The notes: a model not told the origin generated them from the letters alone. DNA of 64,000 nt from Echinicola rosea (GCF_005281475.1 NZ_CP040106.1:811501-875500); one strand, 5' to 3'; positions 45,180 through 54,942 are shown, counted from the stretch's first letter. Translations and numbers: made by a program.

Positions 45180-46640
45180 CTATTTTACGGTTATTATCAC
45201 TCTCTTGTATCGCGTCAGGTTAGGGGTGCCATTGTCTCGAACTTCACAGATGATATGAATGGTTTCACCTTGATTAGCATCAGCAGGAATTGTAAAATTC
45301 GTGTTAAAACTTTCCGGTTGATCAATTTTCACAATCCCCTCATAAGTATCAGCCTCCTCATATTGCCACCATTTACAATATAATTTATCGTCATCCGGGT
45401 CATAACTGCCTTCAGCATTGAGGCTTACATCATCACCGGGGTAGGCTACCAGATCAACCTTATGGTTAAGCTGTACCACTGGTTGATGATTGGCATCTTT
45501 GAAACTTTTAACACACCAGTCGGCACGCGCAGCAAAGTCATTTTGTAAAGCATCTGCCCAACGTGTCATGGGTTTAAAATACACGTTCATCTGATCCTGA
45601 TTTTCCGGGTAAACAGACCTCATGTAATTTCTTCCCCAGGCTGATTTGGTGTACCATCTGCCTTCGGGATATTCATAATCGTCAAAAGGAACGGGGTCTA
45701 GCCAGGTATTTTCCCTGACATGTACATATCTGCCGCCCCACCCACCAAAAACAGGAGATTCCATATTGCGCAATCCGGTTGGGATAGTGTGTAAGAAGGC
45801 GGGTGAATCACCTTCCGATCGAAAAGAGCCTTTCTGCTTTGGGCTGCCCGCTCCCCAGCCTTCGTTATCATTGCCGCCCTGATAGGCCTGATATAATGAG
45901 CAAAGTGGGCCATGTCCTTCCAGAATATTTGTTTTCATCCAGTCCACTTTGAAGTAATCGATTTTATCCTCGGGCATAACTTTGTCCCATTGGTAGGCAA
46001 TAGCCCAAAATTGGTCACTGATGATTGTAGGAATATTGTATTTCCCCCAATGTGGACGAATGTAAGACTGGTAGGTCGAATCTTGCTCCCATATCAAAAA
46101 CAATCGGAGTTTATTAGCTACAATTTCCATTTTATCAGGGTAATCTTCTTCTATGGTCTTCAATGCTCGTGCAATGGTATTGGAACCACCCCATGCCTGA
46201 ACCCAAACAGGGCGGTCATCTGATTCGTCCAGCAATACGTTGACAATATGCTGAGAGCCGGGTGTAATGGCATCCATCTCACCTTCGTTTGCTACATTAC
46301 CCAGCAAAGTGACAGATTTGAGGTAATCAGGGGATGGATAATCTTTGTCGTGCTCAAGGAGGTTAGGGTAAACTCTTTCGTATGCCTCCAGGTAGGGAAC
46401 TGCCCAATCATTCCCTGCCCATCTATGACCTTGCCAATGATATTGAGAGCTTGAAGTAATGATGCCTTCTACATCCCATTCATTCGTATAAAGTAAAAAT
46501 CGAACTAACGAACATTCATCGTCTATTTCACCATCTGAAGTGACAATTATACGTGGTCTCACTTCTGATCCAATGGAAGGGACACTATTGCAACACGAAA
46601 AAATTATTGGTGATAGAAATATAATAATCAGTCGATTCAT
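45180..46640 (-). CDS. Sde182/DUF1593 nucleoside-hydrolase-like lipoprotein (copy 1)
   Basis: A 486-residue protein with a lipoprotein-type start (MNRLIIIFLSPIIFSCC). The N-terminal 300 residues have the nucleoside-hydrolase-like fold: RPRIIVTSDGEIDDECSLVR carries the Asp cluster, and VQAWGGSNTIARAL follows. The last 100 residues form an Ig-like domain (EGSYDPDDDKLYCKWW, GETIHIICEVRDNG). Family members are linked to plant-cell-wall use and one was called cellulose-binding; activity is unproven. The gene is paralogous to those at 48,472 and 51,280. Confidence 0.85.
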   Translation of the reverse strand: MNRLIIIFLSPIIFSCCNSVPSIGSEVRPRIIVTSDGEIDDECSLVRFLLYTNEWDVEGIITSSSQYHWQGHRWAGNDWAVPYLEAYERVYPNLLEHDKDYPSPDYLKSVTLLGNVANEGEMDAITPGSQHIVNVLLDESDDRPVWVQAWGGSNTIARALKTIEEDYPDKMEIVANKLRLFLIWEQDSTYQSYIRPHWGKYNIPTIISDQFWAIAYQWDKVMPEDKIDYFKVDWMKTNILEGHGPLCSLYQAYQGGNDNEGWGAGSPKQKGSFRSEGDSPAFLHTIPTGLRNMESPVFGGWGGRYVHVRENTWLDPVPFDDYEYPEGRWYTKSAWGRNYMRSVYPENQDQMNVYFKPMTRWADALQNDFAARADWCVKSFKDANHQPVVQLNHKVDLVAYPGDDVSLNAEGSYDPDDDKLYCKWWQYEEADTYEGIVKIDQPESFNTNFTIPADANQGETIHIICEVRDNGTPNLTRYKRVIITVK

Positions 46641-46686
46641 TTAATGGGCCATGTTAATAGTTCTGGTACGCGGCAAACGTAAAGTA

Positions 46687-46750
46687 TTTTAAACGCAATC
46701 TAGACAAAAATTAAACTATTTTCTTCAGACTATCAAGATTGCGTTTAAAA
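46687..46750. promoter_or_regulatory. 15-bp inverted repeat upstream of the Sde182-like gene
   Basis: TTTTAAACGCAATCT (46687-46701) and AGATTGCGTTTAAAA (46736-46750) are perfect complements separated by 34 bases, starting 47 bases before the start codon. The size and symmetry fit an operator or a looped regulator site; it is not followed by a T-run on the gene's strand. Confidence 0.6.
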
Positions 46751-46820
46751 CAAAGTTAGACGAAGCCGGTGAAGTGCTATGCACATTTATCATTCTAGGA
46801 TCTTTTCATGACGGGAGTTT

Positions 46821-47042
46821 TCAGGAGGATCTCAGGTTTCGCTGCTTGAAACTTCTGATTGGATTGACAGTTTTGCCCGCAAAAGGGCTGCTTATTTTTT
46901 CCAACTTATTTTCACTCACGTGGGTATAAAGCATGGTTGTCTTTGGGCTATTGTGACACAGAAGTGTCTGGATATATCGTATGTCCGTACAGTTTTCCAA
47001 TTAGTGGACAGCAAAACTATGGCGCAGGGTGTGCAGTGTCAA
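46821..47042 (-). pseudogene. tyrosine recombinase (integrase) relic, C-terminal end
   Basis: The minus strand encodes LTLHTLRHSFAVH, a TAA stop, then ENCTDIRYIQTLLCHNSPKT and TMLYTHVSENKLEKISSPFA. This is the catalytic end of a XerC/D-like phage-type integrase with the HxLRHSFA box and the Tyr nucleophile in MLYTHVS. Everything before HTLRHS is gone. It lies directly beside the relic junction copy at 47,070-47,472, so it probably belonged to an element of this family. Confidence 0.88.
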
Positions 47043-47069
47043 TCACCTTTTCCTGATTCCAGCCCTTTT

Positions 47070-47472
47070 ACAATATGTGGGAACTCTTTAGCTTTACAAA
47101 GCTCAAACCCTGTGGACCATCATGGCCTCTATTATGAACTGTATGGTAACCAAGAAAAAATGCATACTAAAATATTCTATAGAAATCATTGCAGGATTCG
47201 TATACCTCGTACCGTACGAATTTTGCGAGGTGGAAATGATATTCAGAAACATGCAAATGAATTCAATAATGAATCAAAGGTTCGTTTTCTAAAATTTGTA
47301 CATATGTAAATAGGTCGATTTTCTGCTTTTTACATCAAAAAGAAAAAAGATCATTTAAAAATTTGAATTGAATAACGGGCCTGTTTGGTAATGTGAGCCC
47401 CTTTTGAATTATACGATTCAAATAAATTTAGCGCTATAAATCCAAAATGAACCTGTTCATCTATTTGTCCCC
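47070..47472 (+). repeat. relic of a junction left arm inside island 2
   Basis: From about 47070 this stretch parallels 43625 onward, and from ATTCG at 47196 it parallels the left arm of R2-R4 (CTCGTACCGTACGAATTTTG, later GCGCTATAAATCCAAAATGA). It stops before the tRNA core. The number of CTCGTAC units is reduced to one. Confidence 0.8.
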
Positions 47473-47507
47473 ATCTTACTTTTTTTCTTTTATTGGAAGA
47501 TTTATTG

Positions 47508-48350
47508 TTATCTGTTCAATAAATACCTCTTCCTAAATTCTCTTGGTGTACACCCATTGATTTTCAGAAAAGCTGCATTAAAGCGACTGATAGAATTGAA
47601 ACCACAATCAAACGCGATATCTGTGATGCTTTTGTCTGTCGCTACCAACTTCCTCTGCGCATGAGAGATTCTTTCCTCGGTGATGTATTCGCTTAGTGTG
47701 CTTCCAAATGTCCTCTTGAAAATCGAGTTAGCATGGTCAGGATTCAAACCCACAGCCTGACCAATTGAAGATACTTTGATAGGATCCGAATAATTTTGAG
47801 CAATAAAAATAGCAATCCGTTCAACCTGACTGATTTCATTGGATTGAAGTGATGGGTATTCCTTTTTTTCAGAAGAGTAATTGCCTATAGACATTCTTCT
47901 CAATCTTGCATGTATTTCGAGCAACGCAACTTCAGCAGCTTCATTTACATTGATATCTGCCAGCCAGTTTTTGAAAAGATACTCATCGTACTTCGAACGC
48001 TCCTCAGAAGCTTCAAATAGCACGTCACCTTTAAGCAGCCTATCCACAAAAGGAACTGAAAGCTTCCATTCCAAAAAAAGTGAGAATGGTACCGTGCAGA
48101 CGTAATATGGCTTATCATTATTGAAATCAATAATTTGATGGGGAATAAGCCCCCAAAAAACAGTCAGTTTTTTAGGTGGAACAACTACTTTATTTCCTTG
48201 AATAAGATAAGTAATGCCAACTTCCGGGAAAAAGTTTATTTCAATTTCATTGTGTCTATCATGCTTTCTCATTATGCTTGGAGACCATAGCTCACAAGTC
48301 AATCCATAAGGTTTAAACTCATTTCGGCTTTCATCGAAAGTATTTATCAT
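47508..48350 (-). CDS. AraC-family transcription regulator
   Basis: A 280-residue protein. Residues 1-130 look like a cupin sensor domain; residues about 175-278 are the double helix-turn-helix (VSSIGQAVGLNPDHANSIFK, then SITDIAFDCGFNSISRFNAA and GCTPREFRKRY). It is divergent from the Sde182-like/pectate lyase operon, 121 bases away, and probably activates it in response to a sugar (inference). Confidence 0.92.
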   Translation of the reverse strand: MINTFDESRNEFKPYGLTCELWSPSIMRKHDRHNEIEINFFPEVGITYLIQGNKVVVPPKKLTVFWGLIPHQIIDFNNDKPYYVCTVPFSLFLEWKLSVPFVDRLLKGDVLFEASEERSKYDEYLFKNWLADINVNEAAEVALLEIHARLRRMSIGNYSSEKKEYPSLQSNEISQVERIAIFIAQNYSDPIKVSSIGQAVGLNPDHANSIFKRTFGSTLSEYITEERISHAQRKLVATDKSITDIAFDCGFNSISRFNAAFLKINGCTPREFRKRYLLNR

Positions 48351-48471
48351 CTAGGATTTTGATAGGTTTATACAGAAATGTAGGTAGTTTTTCTGTAAAT
48401 ACGAGAATAATTTTACATTTCATGACTTAGGTTAAAGTCTCAATCCAAGGGTCAATAGGTAAATCCAAAGA

Positions 48472-49767
48472 ATGAAATTGAAAAGTCAAATTATACCAGG
48501 TTTAATAGGGGTCCTGTTTTTTGCTTCCTTATTTGGCTGCAAGGAACATGAGAAAAAAGTTCTTAGGCCAAGGGTATTGATCAGCTCAGATATAGGTGGA
48601 ACAGATCCTGATGATTTTCAGTCGATGATTCACCTATTGATGTATGCAGATCAATTCCAGATCGAAGGCTTGATTTCATCACCTTATGGAGAAGGCAGCA
48701 CCAAGGATTTTCAAGATATGATTGATCTATATGAAATAGATTACACTCAACTCCAAAGACATGCTCCAGAATTTCCAACTCCAACATCCCTAAGATCCAT
48801 TACCAAGCAAGGGGGAAAAGATGCCGCACCTTTTAGGGGCTATACCATTCCTACGGAAGGTTCAGAATGGATTATAAAATGTGCAAAAAAAGAAAGTGAG
48901 CAACCGCTATGGGTACTTGTTTGGGGAGGGATTGAAGATCTTGCACAGGCACTTCATGATGCTCCCGAAATCAAAGAAAATATCAGAGTGTATTGGATAG
49001 GCGGCCCCAATAAAAAGTGGAGTATCAATGCCTATACCTATATAGCTGAACATCATCCTGACCTTTGGATGATAGAGGCAAATTCCACCTACAGAGGATG
49101 GTTTATGGATGAGGATTCGCCAGAGGATCTAAAAGGAGATGCCTTTTACAAAAACTACATTGATGGTCGAGGAGCCATGGGCCAGGATTTTATCAAGTAT
49201 TATGATGGAAATATCAAAATGGGCGACACTCCTTCACTGGTTTATCTTATGAACGGCGACCCAAACGAACCTACCGGAGAAAGCTGGGGTGGAAGTTTTG
49301 AAAAGATCAATCGCAGTTCAAGAAATATATTTCTAGGAGGAAGTTCATTAGAAGATAAGGTGGCGGCCTATGGAACAATTGAGTGGAGGTTTGAAGGGCC
49401 TGAACTTGAGGTCCCCGAGGATTCAGTTGTGTTCGAAATGGAGATTCAAAATCAGACTTGGCCAGGATTATATTTGGGTGATGGTATTTATGGGATTAAA
49501 TATTCGTCTAAAAAACCCGAAAAGGGATATTATAAGTCCAGTAGTGCTATCTCTGAATTGGACGGTTTGGAAGGAAATTACATCAGCACCTTTCCTTGGC
49601 CGGGAAATGCTTCACCAGATGATTACCAATTAGGTGCAAATTGGTATAGTGACAAAGTAGATGAAACTCTTTTTATCGAAGATCAGCAAGGCGCCAAGAC
49701 CATCTCAAAATATAGAAATGAGTTTTTAATGGATTGGGCAGAAAGGTGGAAATGGCTCGATAAATAA
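48472..49767 (+). CDS. Sde182/DUF1593 nucleoside-hydrolase-like lipoprotein (copy 2)
   Basis: A 431-residue lipoprotein (signal LIGVLFFASLFGC). The Asp cluster is RPRVLISSDIGGTDPDDFQS, closer to true nucleoside hydrolases than copy 1, followed by VLVWGGIEDLAQAL and YWIGGPNKKW. It lacks the clear C-terminal Ig domain of the other two copies. It opens an operon with the pectate lyase (44 bp apart) and copy 3. Confidence 0.85.
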   Translation: MKLKSQIIPGLIGVLFFASLFGCKEHEKKVLRPRVLISSDIGGTDPDDFQSMIHLLMYADQFQIEGLISSPYGEGSTKDFQDMIDLYEIDYTQLQRHAPEFPTPTSLRSITKQGGKDAAPFRGYTIPTEGSEWIIKCAKKESEQPLWVLVWGGIEDLAQALHDAPEIKENIRVYWIGGPNKKWSINAYTYIAEHHPDLWMIEANSTYRGWFMDEDSPEDLKGDAFYKNYIDGRGAMGQDFIKYYDGNIKMGDTPSLVYLMNGDPNEPTGESWGGSFEKINRSSRNIFLGGSSLEDKVAAYGTIEWRFEGPELEVPEDSVVFEMEIQNQTWPGLYLGDGIYGIKYSSKKPEKGYYKSSSAISELDGLEGNYISTFPWPGNASPDDYQLGANWYSDKVDETLFIEDQQGAKTISKYRNEFLMDWAERWKWLDK

Positions 49768-49811
49768 TTTCAATCTATTAAAATTCAAAGAAATAATAAT
49801 ACTCCCAAAAT

Positions 49812-51200
49812 ATGCAAAGAATCTTATTTATAGGCATTTTGAACCTGATTATGTACACATCAGCTATTTGCCAACAAATTGCCTTTCCCACAGCTGAAGG
49901 CTATGGGAAATTTTCCAAAGGTGGCCGTGGAGGAGCGGTTTATGAAGTCACCAATTTGAATGATAATGGGGAAGGGAGTTTGAGAGCTGCTGTGGAAGCA
50001 AAAGGGGCTAGAACTGTTGTATTCAAAGTTTCAGGAACCATCGAATTAGAAAGCCCACTTCGAATCAAAAATCCCTATATCACCATAGCTGGTCAAACAG
50101 CTCCTGGAGATGGGGTTTGCCTCAAAAAATTTCCTCTGATGATCGATGCTGATCATGTGATCATTCGGTTTATAAGAGTAAGACTCGGTAACGAATCCGG
50201 AGAGGACACAGATGCTGTTTCAAGTAGATATACGAAACACATTATTTTAGACCATATTTCTGCAAGCTGGAGTGTGGATGAAACCATGTCCATATACCAT
50301 TGCGACAGTATTACTGTACAATGGAGTATAATTTCGGAGAGCATGCATGACTCCAATCATATCAAAGGAGCTCATGGTTTTGGTGGAATTTGGGGATCCA
50401 ACTACGGTAGCTATCACCATAATCTTTTCGCTCATCATGGTAGCCGAAACCCAAGAATGGCGTCAGGTTCTGGCTTTACAGATTATAGAAATAATGTGGT
50501 CTATAACTGGGGATACAACAGCACTTATGGAGGAGAAAACCAACAGGTAAATAATCCGAAGTTCGCATTTTCGACGATCAATATGGTCGCAAACTACTAT
50601 AAACCAGGGCCCGCTACCGAGAAGGGAGAAGTTCGATATAGACTTGTAAACCCTAATATGCGGGATACTACGAGTGATTTTGGAAAATGGTATATTGCTG
50701 AGAATGTCATGATAGGCAATGAGAAAGTGACTGCCAACAATTGGGAAGGCGGAGTGCAGCCTCAAGGAGGGGAAGAAAACTTAAAATTTGTGAAGCTAAA
50801 TAAACCGTGGGATGCCATGCCCATAAACCAACAAAAGGCCGAAGAAGCTTTTGAATTGGTATTAGCAAACGCCGGCGCTATCCTGCCAAAACGAGATGAA
50901 GTGGATATCAGGATAGTCAACGAGACAAAAGGAGGATCTACAACATATGAAGGAGGAACTTATAGAAAGGATCACTCTTTGATCGACCCTTCAAAAAAAT
51001 CAGGAATCATAGATTCCCAAAACGATGTAGGTGGATGGCCTGAACTCAAGAGTTTACCAGCTCCTAAGGACTCCGATCATGATGGAATGCCAGATGAATG
51101 GGAATTGGAGAACGGTCTTAATCCTACCGATGGTGCAGATAGAAATATTATTAAAGAAGGTTATACCATGCTGGAAAATTATTTGAATTCAATCAATTAA
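49812..51200 (+). CDS. secreted pectate lyase, polysaccharide lyase family 1-like
   Basis: A 462-residue protein with a signal peptide ending near SAICQQ. It starts AFPTAEGYGKFSKGGRGGAV and shows VTNLNDNGEGSLRAAVE and SGTIELESPLRIKNPYITIA, the opening of the lyase beta-helix. Further parts are HVIIRFIRVRLG, DAVSSRYTKHIILDHISASW and HHGSRNPRMAS. The C-terminus has a calcium-binding type repeat DSDHDGMPDEWELENGLNPT. It should cut pectate-like glycans. It sits between two Sde182-like genes. Confidence 0.9.
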   Translation: MQRILFIGILNLIMYTSAICQQIAFPTAEGYGKFSKGGRGGAVYEVTNLNDNGEGSLRAAVEAKGARTVVFKVSGTIELESPLRIKNPYITIAGQTAPGDGVCLKKFPLMIDADHVIIRFIRVRLGNESGEDTDAVSSRYTKHIILDHISASWSVDETMSIYHCDSITVQWSIISESMHDSNHIKGAHGFGGIWGSNYGSYHHNLFAHHGSRNPRMASGSGFTDYRNNVVYNWGYNSTYGGENQQVNNPKFAFSTINMVANYYKPGPATEKGEVRYRLVNPNMRDTTSDFGKWYIAENVMIGNEKVTANNWEGGVQPQGGEENLKFVKLNKPWDAMPINQQKAEEAFELVLANAGAILPKRDEVDIRIVNETKGGSTTYEGGTYRKDHSLIDPSKKSGIIDSQNDVGGWPELKSLPAPKDSDHDGMPDEWELENGLNPTDGADRNIIKEGYTMLENYLNSIN

Positions 51201-51279
51201 AAAATCCCGACCATCTAAATCTATCCCAAAATTATTTATAATGCTCCTTAGCTCCTTCTTGAGTCATACCTTTTGTTTA

Positions 51280-52671
51280 ATGAAAAAATCGTTTCCCGCT
51301 CTTTTCATTGCGTCTATTATTTCCTGCTGTGCTTTTGCCCAGCAAGATCAAAAGAAAGCTATACCAAAGCCGAGAATTATTGTATTGACGGATGTTTCCA
51401 CTTGGGAAACCGATGATAGTGAATCTTTGGTCAGATTGCTTGTCCACGCAGATTTATATGAAATCGAGGGCTTGATTTTCACTACAGGTTGGAGTCTCGA
51501 TAAAACTCGAGATGATTTCATGGACTTGATCCATGATGCAATAGACGCTTATGAAAAGGACCTTCCAAACTTGATGAAACGATCAAATCAACAAGGCTTT
51601 CTTGCCGATGAATCAAATCAAAGCATAGGTTACTGGCCAAGTCCGGACTATTTGCGAAGCATTACTGTATTTGGCAGCAAAAACCGAGGTCAGCAATTTA
51701 TTGGAGCGGACAACAATTCGGAAGGAAGTGAATTGATCATCGAGCTTGCAGATGAGTCGGACCTGCGCCCTCTTTGGATTACAGTTTGGGGTGGAGGAAA
51801 TACCTTAGCCCAAGCTATCTGGAAAGTGCAGCAAACAAGATCAGAATCAGAACTGAGGACATTTCTTCAAAAAATCCCAACCTATGCGATTACCGATCAG
51901 GATAGAGATCAAAAAGCTGATTTTGCGATTAGCTCACACCAATGGATGAGAAGGGAGTTTTGTGATGATTTACTCTTTATCTGGGATGAATCTGCCTGGA
52001 AATATCAGAATGGAACAGGTAAAAGTAATTGGGAAAAATATGAAGTTGATATACAGAGTCATGGAAATCTGGGTAAAGTCTATCCCAAATATAAATACGG
52101 CGTAGAAGGTGATACACCTGCTTTTTTACATCTGATGCCAAATGGTTTGAACGACCCAATGGTTCCTTCCCAAGTAGGTTGGGGAGGATATTTCGAAAAG
52201 GGACTTAGTGAAGATCAGGAAACAAAAGCTTTTACTAACTTTCAAGCACCGGAAGCTGAAATATCCAGGAAATACGAAAACTACTTCTACCCTGCAATCT
52301 ATAACAATTTCGCTGCCAGAATGGACTGGGCAAGTGAAGGGAAAGGAAACCGCAACCCAATTGTGGTAATAAATAAAATGGAGGGCATAGAGTTGCTAAG
52401 AGTGAAGGCAAAGAAACGCCAAACTATAAAGTTAGATGCATCCAGATCTTATGATCCAGAAGGCGATGAGCTGAGTTTCAAATGGTGGATTATTCCTGAG
52501 GCAGGTACTTATAAAGATGAGATAAAGATCCAGAATAGCGACTCCAATCATATTAAAATTGATCTTCCAAGTAATCCCTCCGGCAAGACCACCCATATCA
52601 TCTGCGAAGTGACTGATAATGGCTCACCAAAATTAACCAGTTACAGAAGAATCATCGTTGAGGTGAAGTGA
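51280..52671 (+). CDS. Sde182/DUF1593 nucleoside-hydrolase-like exported protein (copy 3)
   Basis: A 463-residue protein with signal peptide MKKSFPALFIASIISCCAFA. Motifs: KPRIIVLTDVSTWETDDSES, ITVWGGGNTLAQAIWKVQ, and the C-terminal Ig-like part SRSYDPEGDELSFKWW, HIICEVTDNGSPKL. It is closer in layout to copy 1 than to copy 2. The start at 51280 is chosen for its signal peptide; an ATG at 51241 adds 13 residues. A Fic gene fragment begins just after the stop, marking a recombination joint. Confidence 0.85.
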   Translation: MKKSFPALFIASIISCCAFAQQDQKKAIPKPRIIVLTDVSTWETDDSESLVRLLVHADLYEIEGLIFTTGWSLDKTRDDFMDLIHDAIDAYEKDLPNLMKRSNQQGFLADESNQSIGYWPSPDYLRSITVFGSKNRGQQFIGADNNSEGSELIIELADESDLRPLWITVWGGGNTLAQAIWKVQQTRSESELRTFLQKIPTYAITDQDRDQKADFAISSHQWMRREFCDDLLFIWDESAWKYQNGTGKSNWEKYEVDIQSHGNLGKVYPKYKYGVEGDTPAFLHLMPNGLNDPMVPSQVGWGGYFEKGLSEDQETKAFTNFQAPEAEISRKYENYFYPAIYNNFAARMDWASEGKGNRNPIVVINKMEGIELLRVKAKKRQTIKLDASRSYDPEGDELSFKWWIIPEAGTYKDEIKIQNSDSNHIKIDLPSNPSGKTTHIICEVTDNGSPKLTSYRRIIVEVK

Positions 52672-52680
52672 CTAATTGAT

Positions 52681-53326
52681 GTGCAAAGTTCCGGTGTAAA
52701 ATTGGGAAACAATCCTGTATTTCTTGAATGGTTCAACAATAGTAAAATGGACTTGGTAATGAAAGCAGCAATCGCCCATTTATGGTTTGTAACCATCCAC
52801 CCTTTTGAAGATGGAAATGGAAGGATAACAAGAGCATTGACGGATATGCTGTTGGCGCAAGCTGACAAAAGTAACCAGCGTTTTTACAGTATGTCCGCTC
52901 AGGTCCGGTTGGAAAGAAAACAGTATTATGATATATTGGAAAAAATGCAAAAAGGGGAATTTGGATATAACTGATTGGATGGTTTGGTTTTTAAACTGTT
53001 TGATCAATGCCTTAAAATCCACGGGTTTGATACTTTCAAAAGTCCTGTTCAAAGCTGCTTTTTGGCAAAAGCATGTGGATACTGCATTAAACGACCGACA
53101 GAGAAAACTGTTGAATAGGCTAATGGATGGATTTGACGGGAAATTAACCTCGTCCAAATGGGCAAAGATTGCAAAATGCTCAAAAGATTCAGCAGTTAGG
53201 GATATTAACGACCTTATTGAGAAAGGTATCTTGCAAAAAGAAGCAGCAGGAGGAAGAAGCACCAATTACGAATTGATAGGAATGCCAGCTGGTAATCGGG
53301 TAGACAACGGGGAATCCCACTCCTAA
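52681..53326 (+). pseudogene. Fic family protein, truncated and frameshifted
   Basis: The first frame (to 52974) holds AIAHLWFVTIHPFEDGNGRI, the Fic catalytic motif HPFxDGNGR. After ILEKMQKG a frameshift near 52960 moves to a second frame (GNLDITDWMVWFLNCLINAL) that ends in a winged helix-turn-helix (LTSSKWAKIAKCSKDSAVRD). The N-terminal domain is missing because the gene begins at the joint after the Sde182-like gene. It is not functional as a whole. Confidence 0.88.
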
Positions 53327-53849
53327 ACCTCACATAGGACTATTTCCTGCAAATGTGTTGACAGGCTGTGAACCTCTTGGTTCATTCGGCGCATATCATG
53401 CAGTCGGTTAATAGTCCGTCAAGGTAGACTAACTTTACGAATGGAGTTAAAAGCATGAACAAGCAATTAAATTTTCTTTAAAGCATTGCAGGAACCGTAC
53501 GCCTCGTACCGTATGAAAAATAGAAGACGGAAAAATGCACACACTGTGTGCACAATTCAATTGCTGATGTCTCTTGAGGCAAGTGACACAAAATGGCCAA
53601 GATAAGTTTTCAAAATGAAAACTTATCAATATTTTTAAGCGTCCATTGATCAATAAGCTTTGAGAAACATTGTTGCAATCAAAAACCTAACAGTGTTTTA
53701 CTAAAACATCCAGATTCATAAACAAGTATTGAAGCCTGTGTTGCGGTTACCAAAAACGAGCGTAAAACTTACCTTTCATGTCAAAACAAGGGTAAATAAT
53801 TAGTATTTTTACCTCTGAATAAAATACAAGTGTAAAAGTTACTCTCGTT
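53327..53849. promoter_or_regulatory. intergenic region with junction scar, palindrome and direct repeats before fic
   Basis: A short relic of the junction arm (CGTACGCCTCGTACCGTA, near 53500) is present. GATAAGTTTTC (53601-53611) and GAAAACTTATC (53617-53627) form a perfect inverted repeat. Three direct repeats of the type GnGTAAA (53760-53772, 53790-53802, 53830-53842) precede the fic start and look like regulator sites. Confidence 0.5.
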
Positions 53850-54932
53850 ATGAACGACTTCAATAAATCTCAACCTTATAACAATCTACCTCTTCTTCCG
53901 CCTAGAGGAGATTTGGAAACTAAGGAGATACTAACTAAAACCATTAAGGCTAGTAGAGCATTAGCTCAGCTCAATGGTGCCATAAGAAACCTTCCTAATC
54001 CTAGCCTATTTCTTGACACCCTTCACTTACAAGAAGCAAAAGCTAGTTCTGAAATTGAGAACATCATAACAACAAATGACGACTTGTATCAAGCCGTAGT
54101 GGCAGACAAAAAATTCAATAACCCAGCTACTAAGGAAGTGATTTGCTATAAAGAAGCTATTTGGATTGGGTTTAAAAAGCTCGAGAAAAAACCTTTCATA
54201 ACTACAAACCTTTGTGTAGAACTGGTTCAATGTATTAAGCAAAATACTGCGGGTATAAGAACTACACCTGGCACTACTCTATCCAACACCAAAGGTGAGG
54301 TAATTTACACTCCTCCTTCAGGAGAACAAGTTATACGGGGAAAAATGGCTAATCTCGAAACTTTCATTAATGAAAACGACTCGATAGACCCGCTGATAAA
54401 AATGGCTATATCCCATTACCAATTTGAAGCCATTCACCCCTTTTCGGATGGTAATGGCAGAACTGGTCGTATCCTACTTTTACTTCAATTAAAACTGGAG
54501 CAATTACTTGATATTCCTGCTTTATTCCTAAGTGAGTACATTATTGACCATAAGGACCAATATTATAAAGGGTTAAGGGCCGTAACAGAAAAAAATGACT
54601 GGTCCAAATTCATAATCTACATGTTAGACATGGTAGAAACAACAGCGATAAAAGGGCTGGATAGGCTAGAATCAATAATTCAACTTATGGAAATTACTGG
54701 ACAAGAAATTAAAGAAAAGCTTCCGAAAGTGTATTCTAAAGATTTGGTTGAGGTCATTTTTAAGCTGCCATATACCAAAAGGCAAAACCTAATTGACATT
54801 GATTTAGGAACACCAAAAACAGTTGGAAATTATCTCAGCGCATTGGAAGAAGAAGGCTTCCTGAAATCTGTCAAAGTAGGGAAAGAAAAATTATACTTGA
54901 ACCAGAAATTGATGAACATACTGGAAAATTAA
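53850..54932 (+). CDS. Fic family protein with N-terminal inhibitory motif (class II)
   Basis: A 360-residue protein. The catalytic motif HPFSDGNGRTGR lies at residues 196-207. The inhibitory motif (S/T)xxxE(G/N) is at 66-71 (SSEIEN), placed before the Fic core, so it is a self-inhibited class II Fic enzyme. A C-terminal winged helix (TPKTVGNYLSALEEEGFLKS) suggests DNA binding. Fic enzymes transfer AMP to target proteins. It is separate from the broken Fic gene upstream, which has a different motif (DGNGRI). Confidence 0.92.
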   Translation: MNDFNKSQPYNNLPLLPPRGDLETKEILTKTIKASRALAQLNGAIRNLPNPSLFLDTLHLQEAKASSEIENIITTNDDLYQAVVADKKFNNPATKEVICYKEAIWIGFKKLEKKPFITTNLCVELVQCIKQNTAGIRTTPGTTLSNTKGEVIYTPPSGEQVIRGKMANLETFINENDSIDPLIKMAISHYQFEAIHPFSDGNGRTGRILLLLQLKLEQLLDIPALFLSEYIIDHKDQYYKGLRAVTEKNDWSKFIIYMLDMVETTAIKGLDRLESIIQLMEITGQEIKEKLPKVYSKDLVEVIFKLPYTKRQNLIDIDLGTPKTVGNYLSALEEEGFLKSVKVGKEKLYLNQKLMNILEN

Positions 54933-54942
54933 TAAGCAGGAA

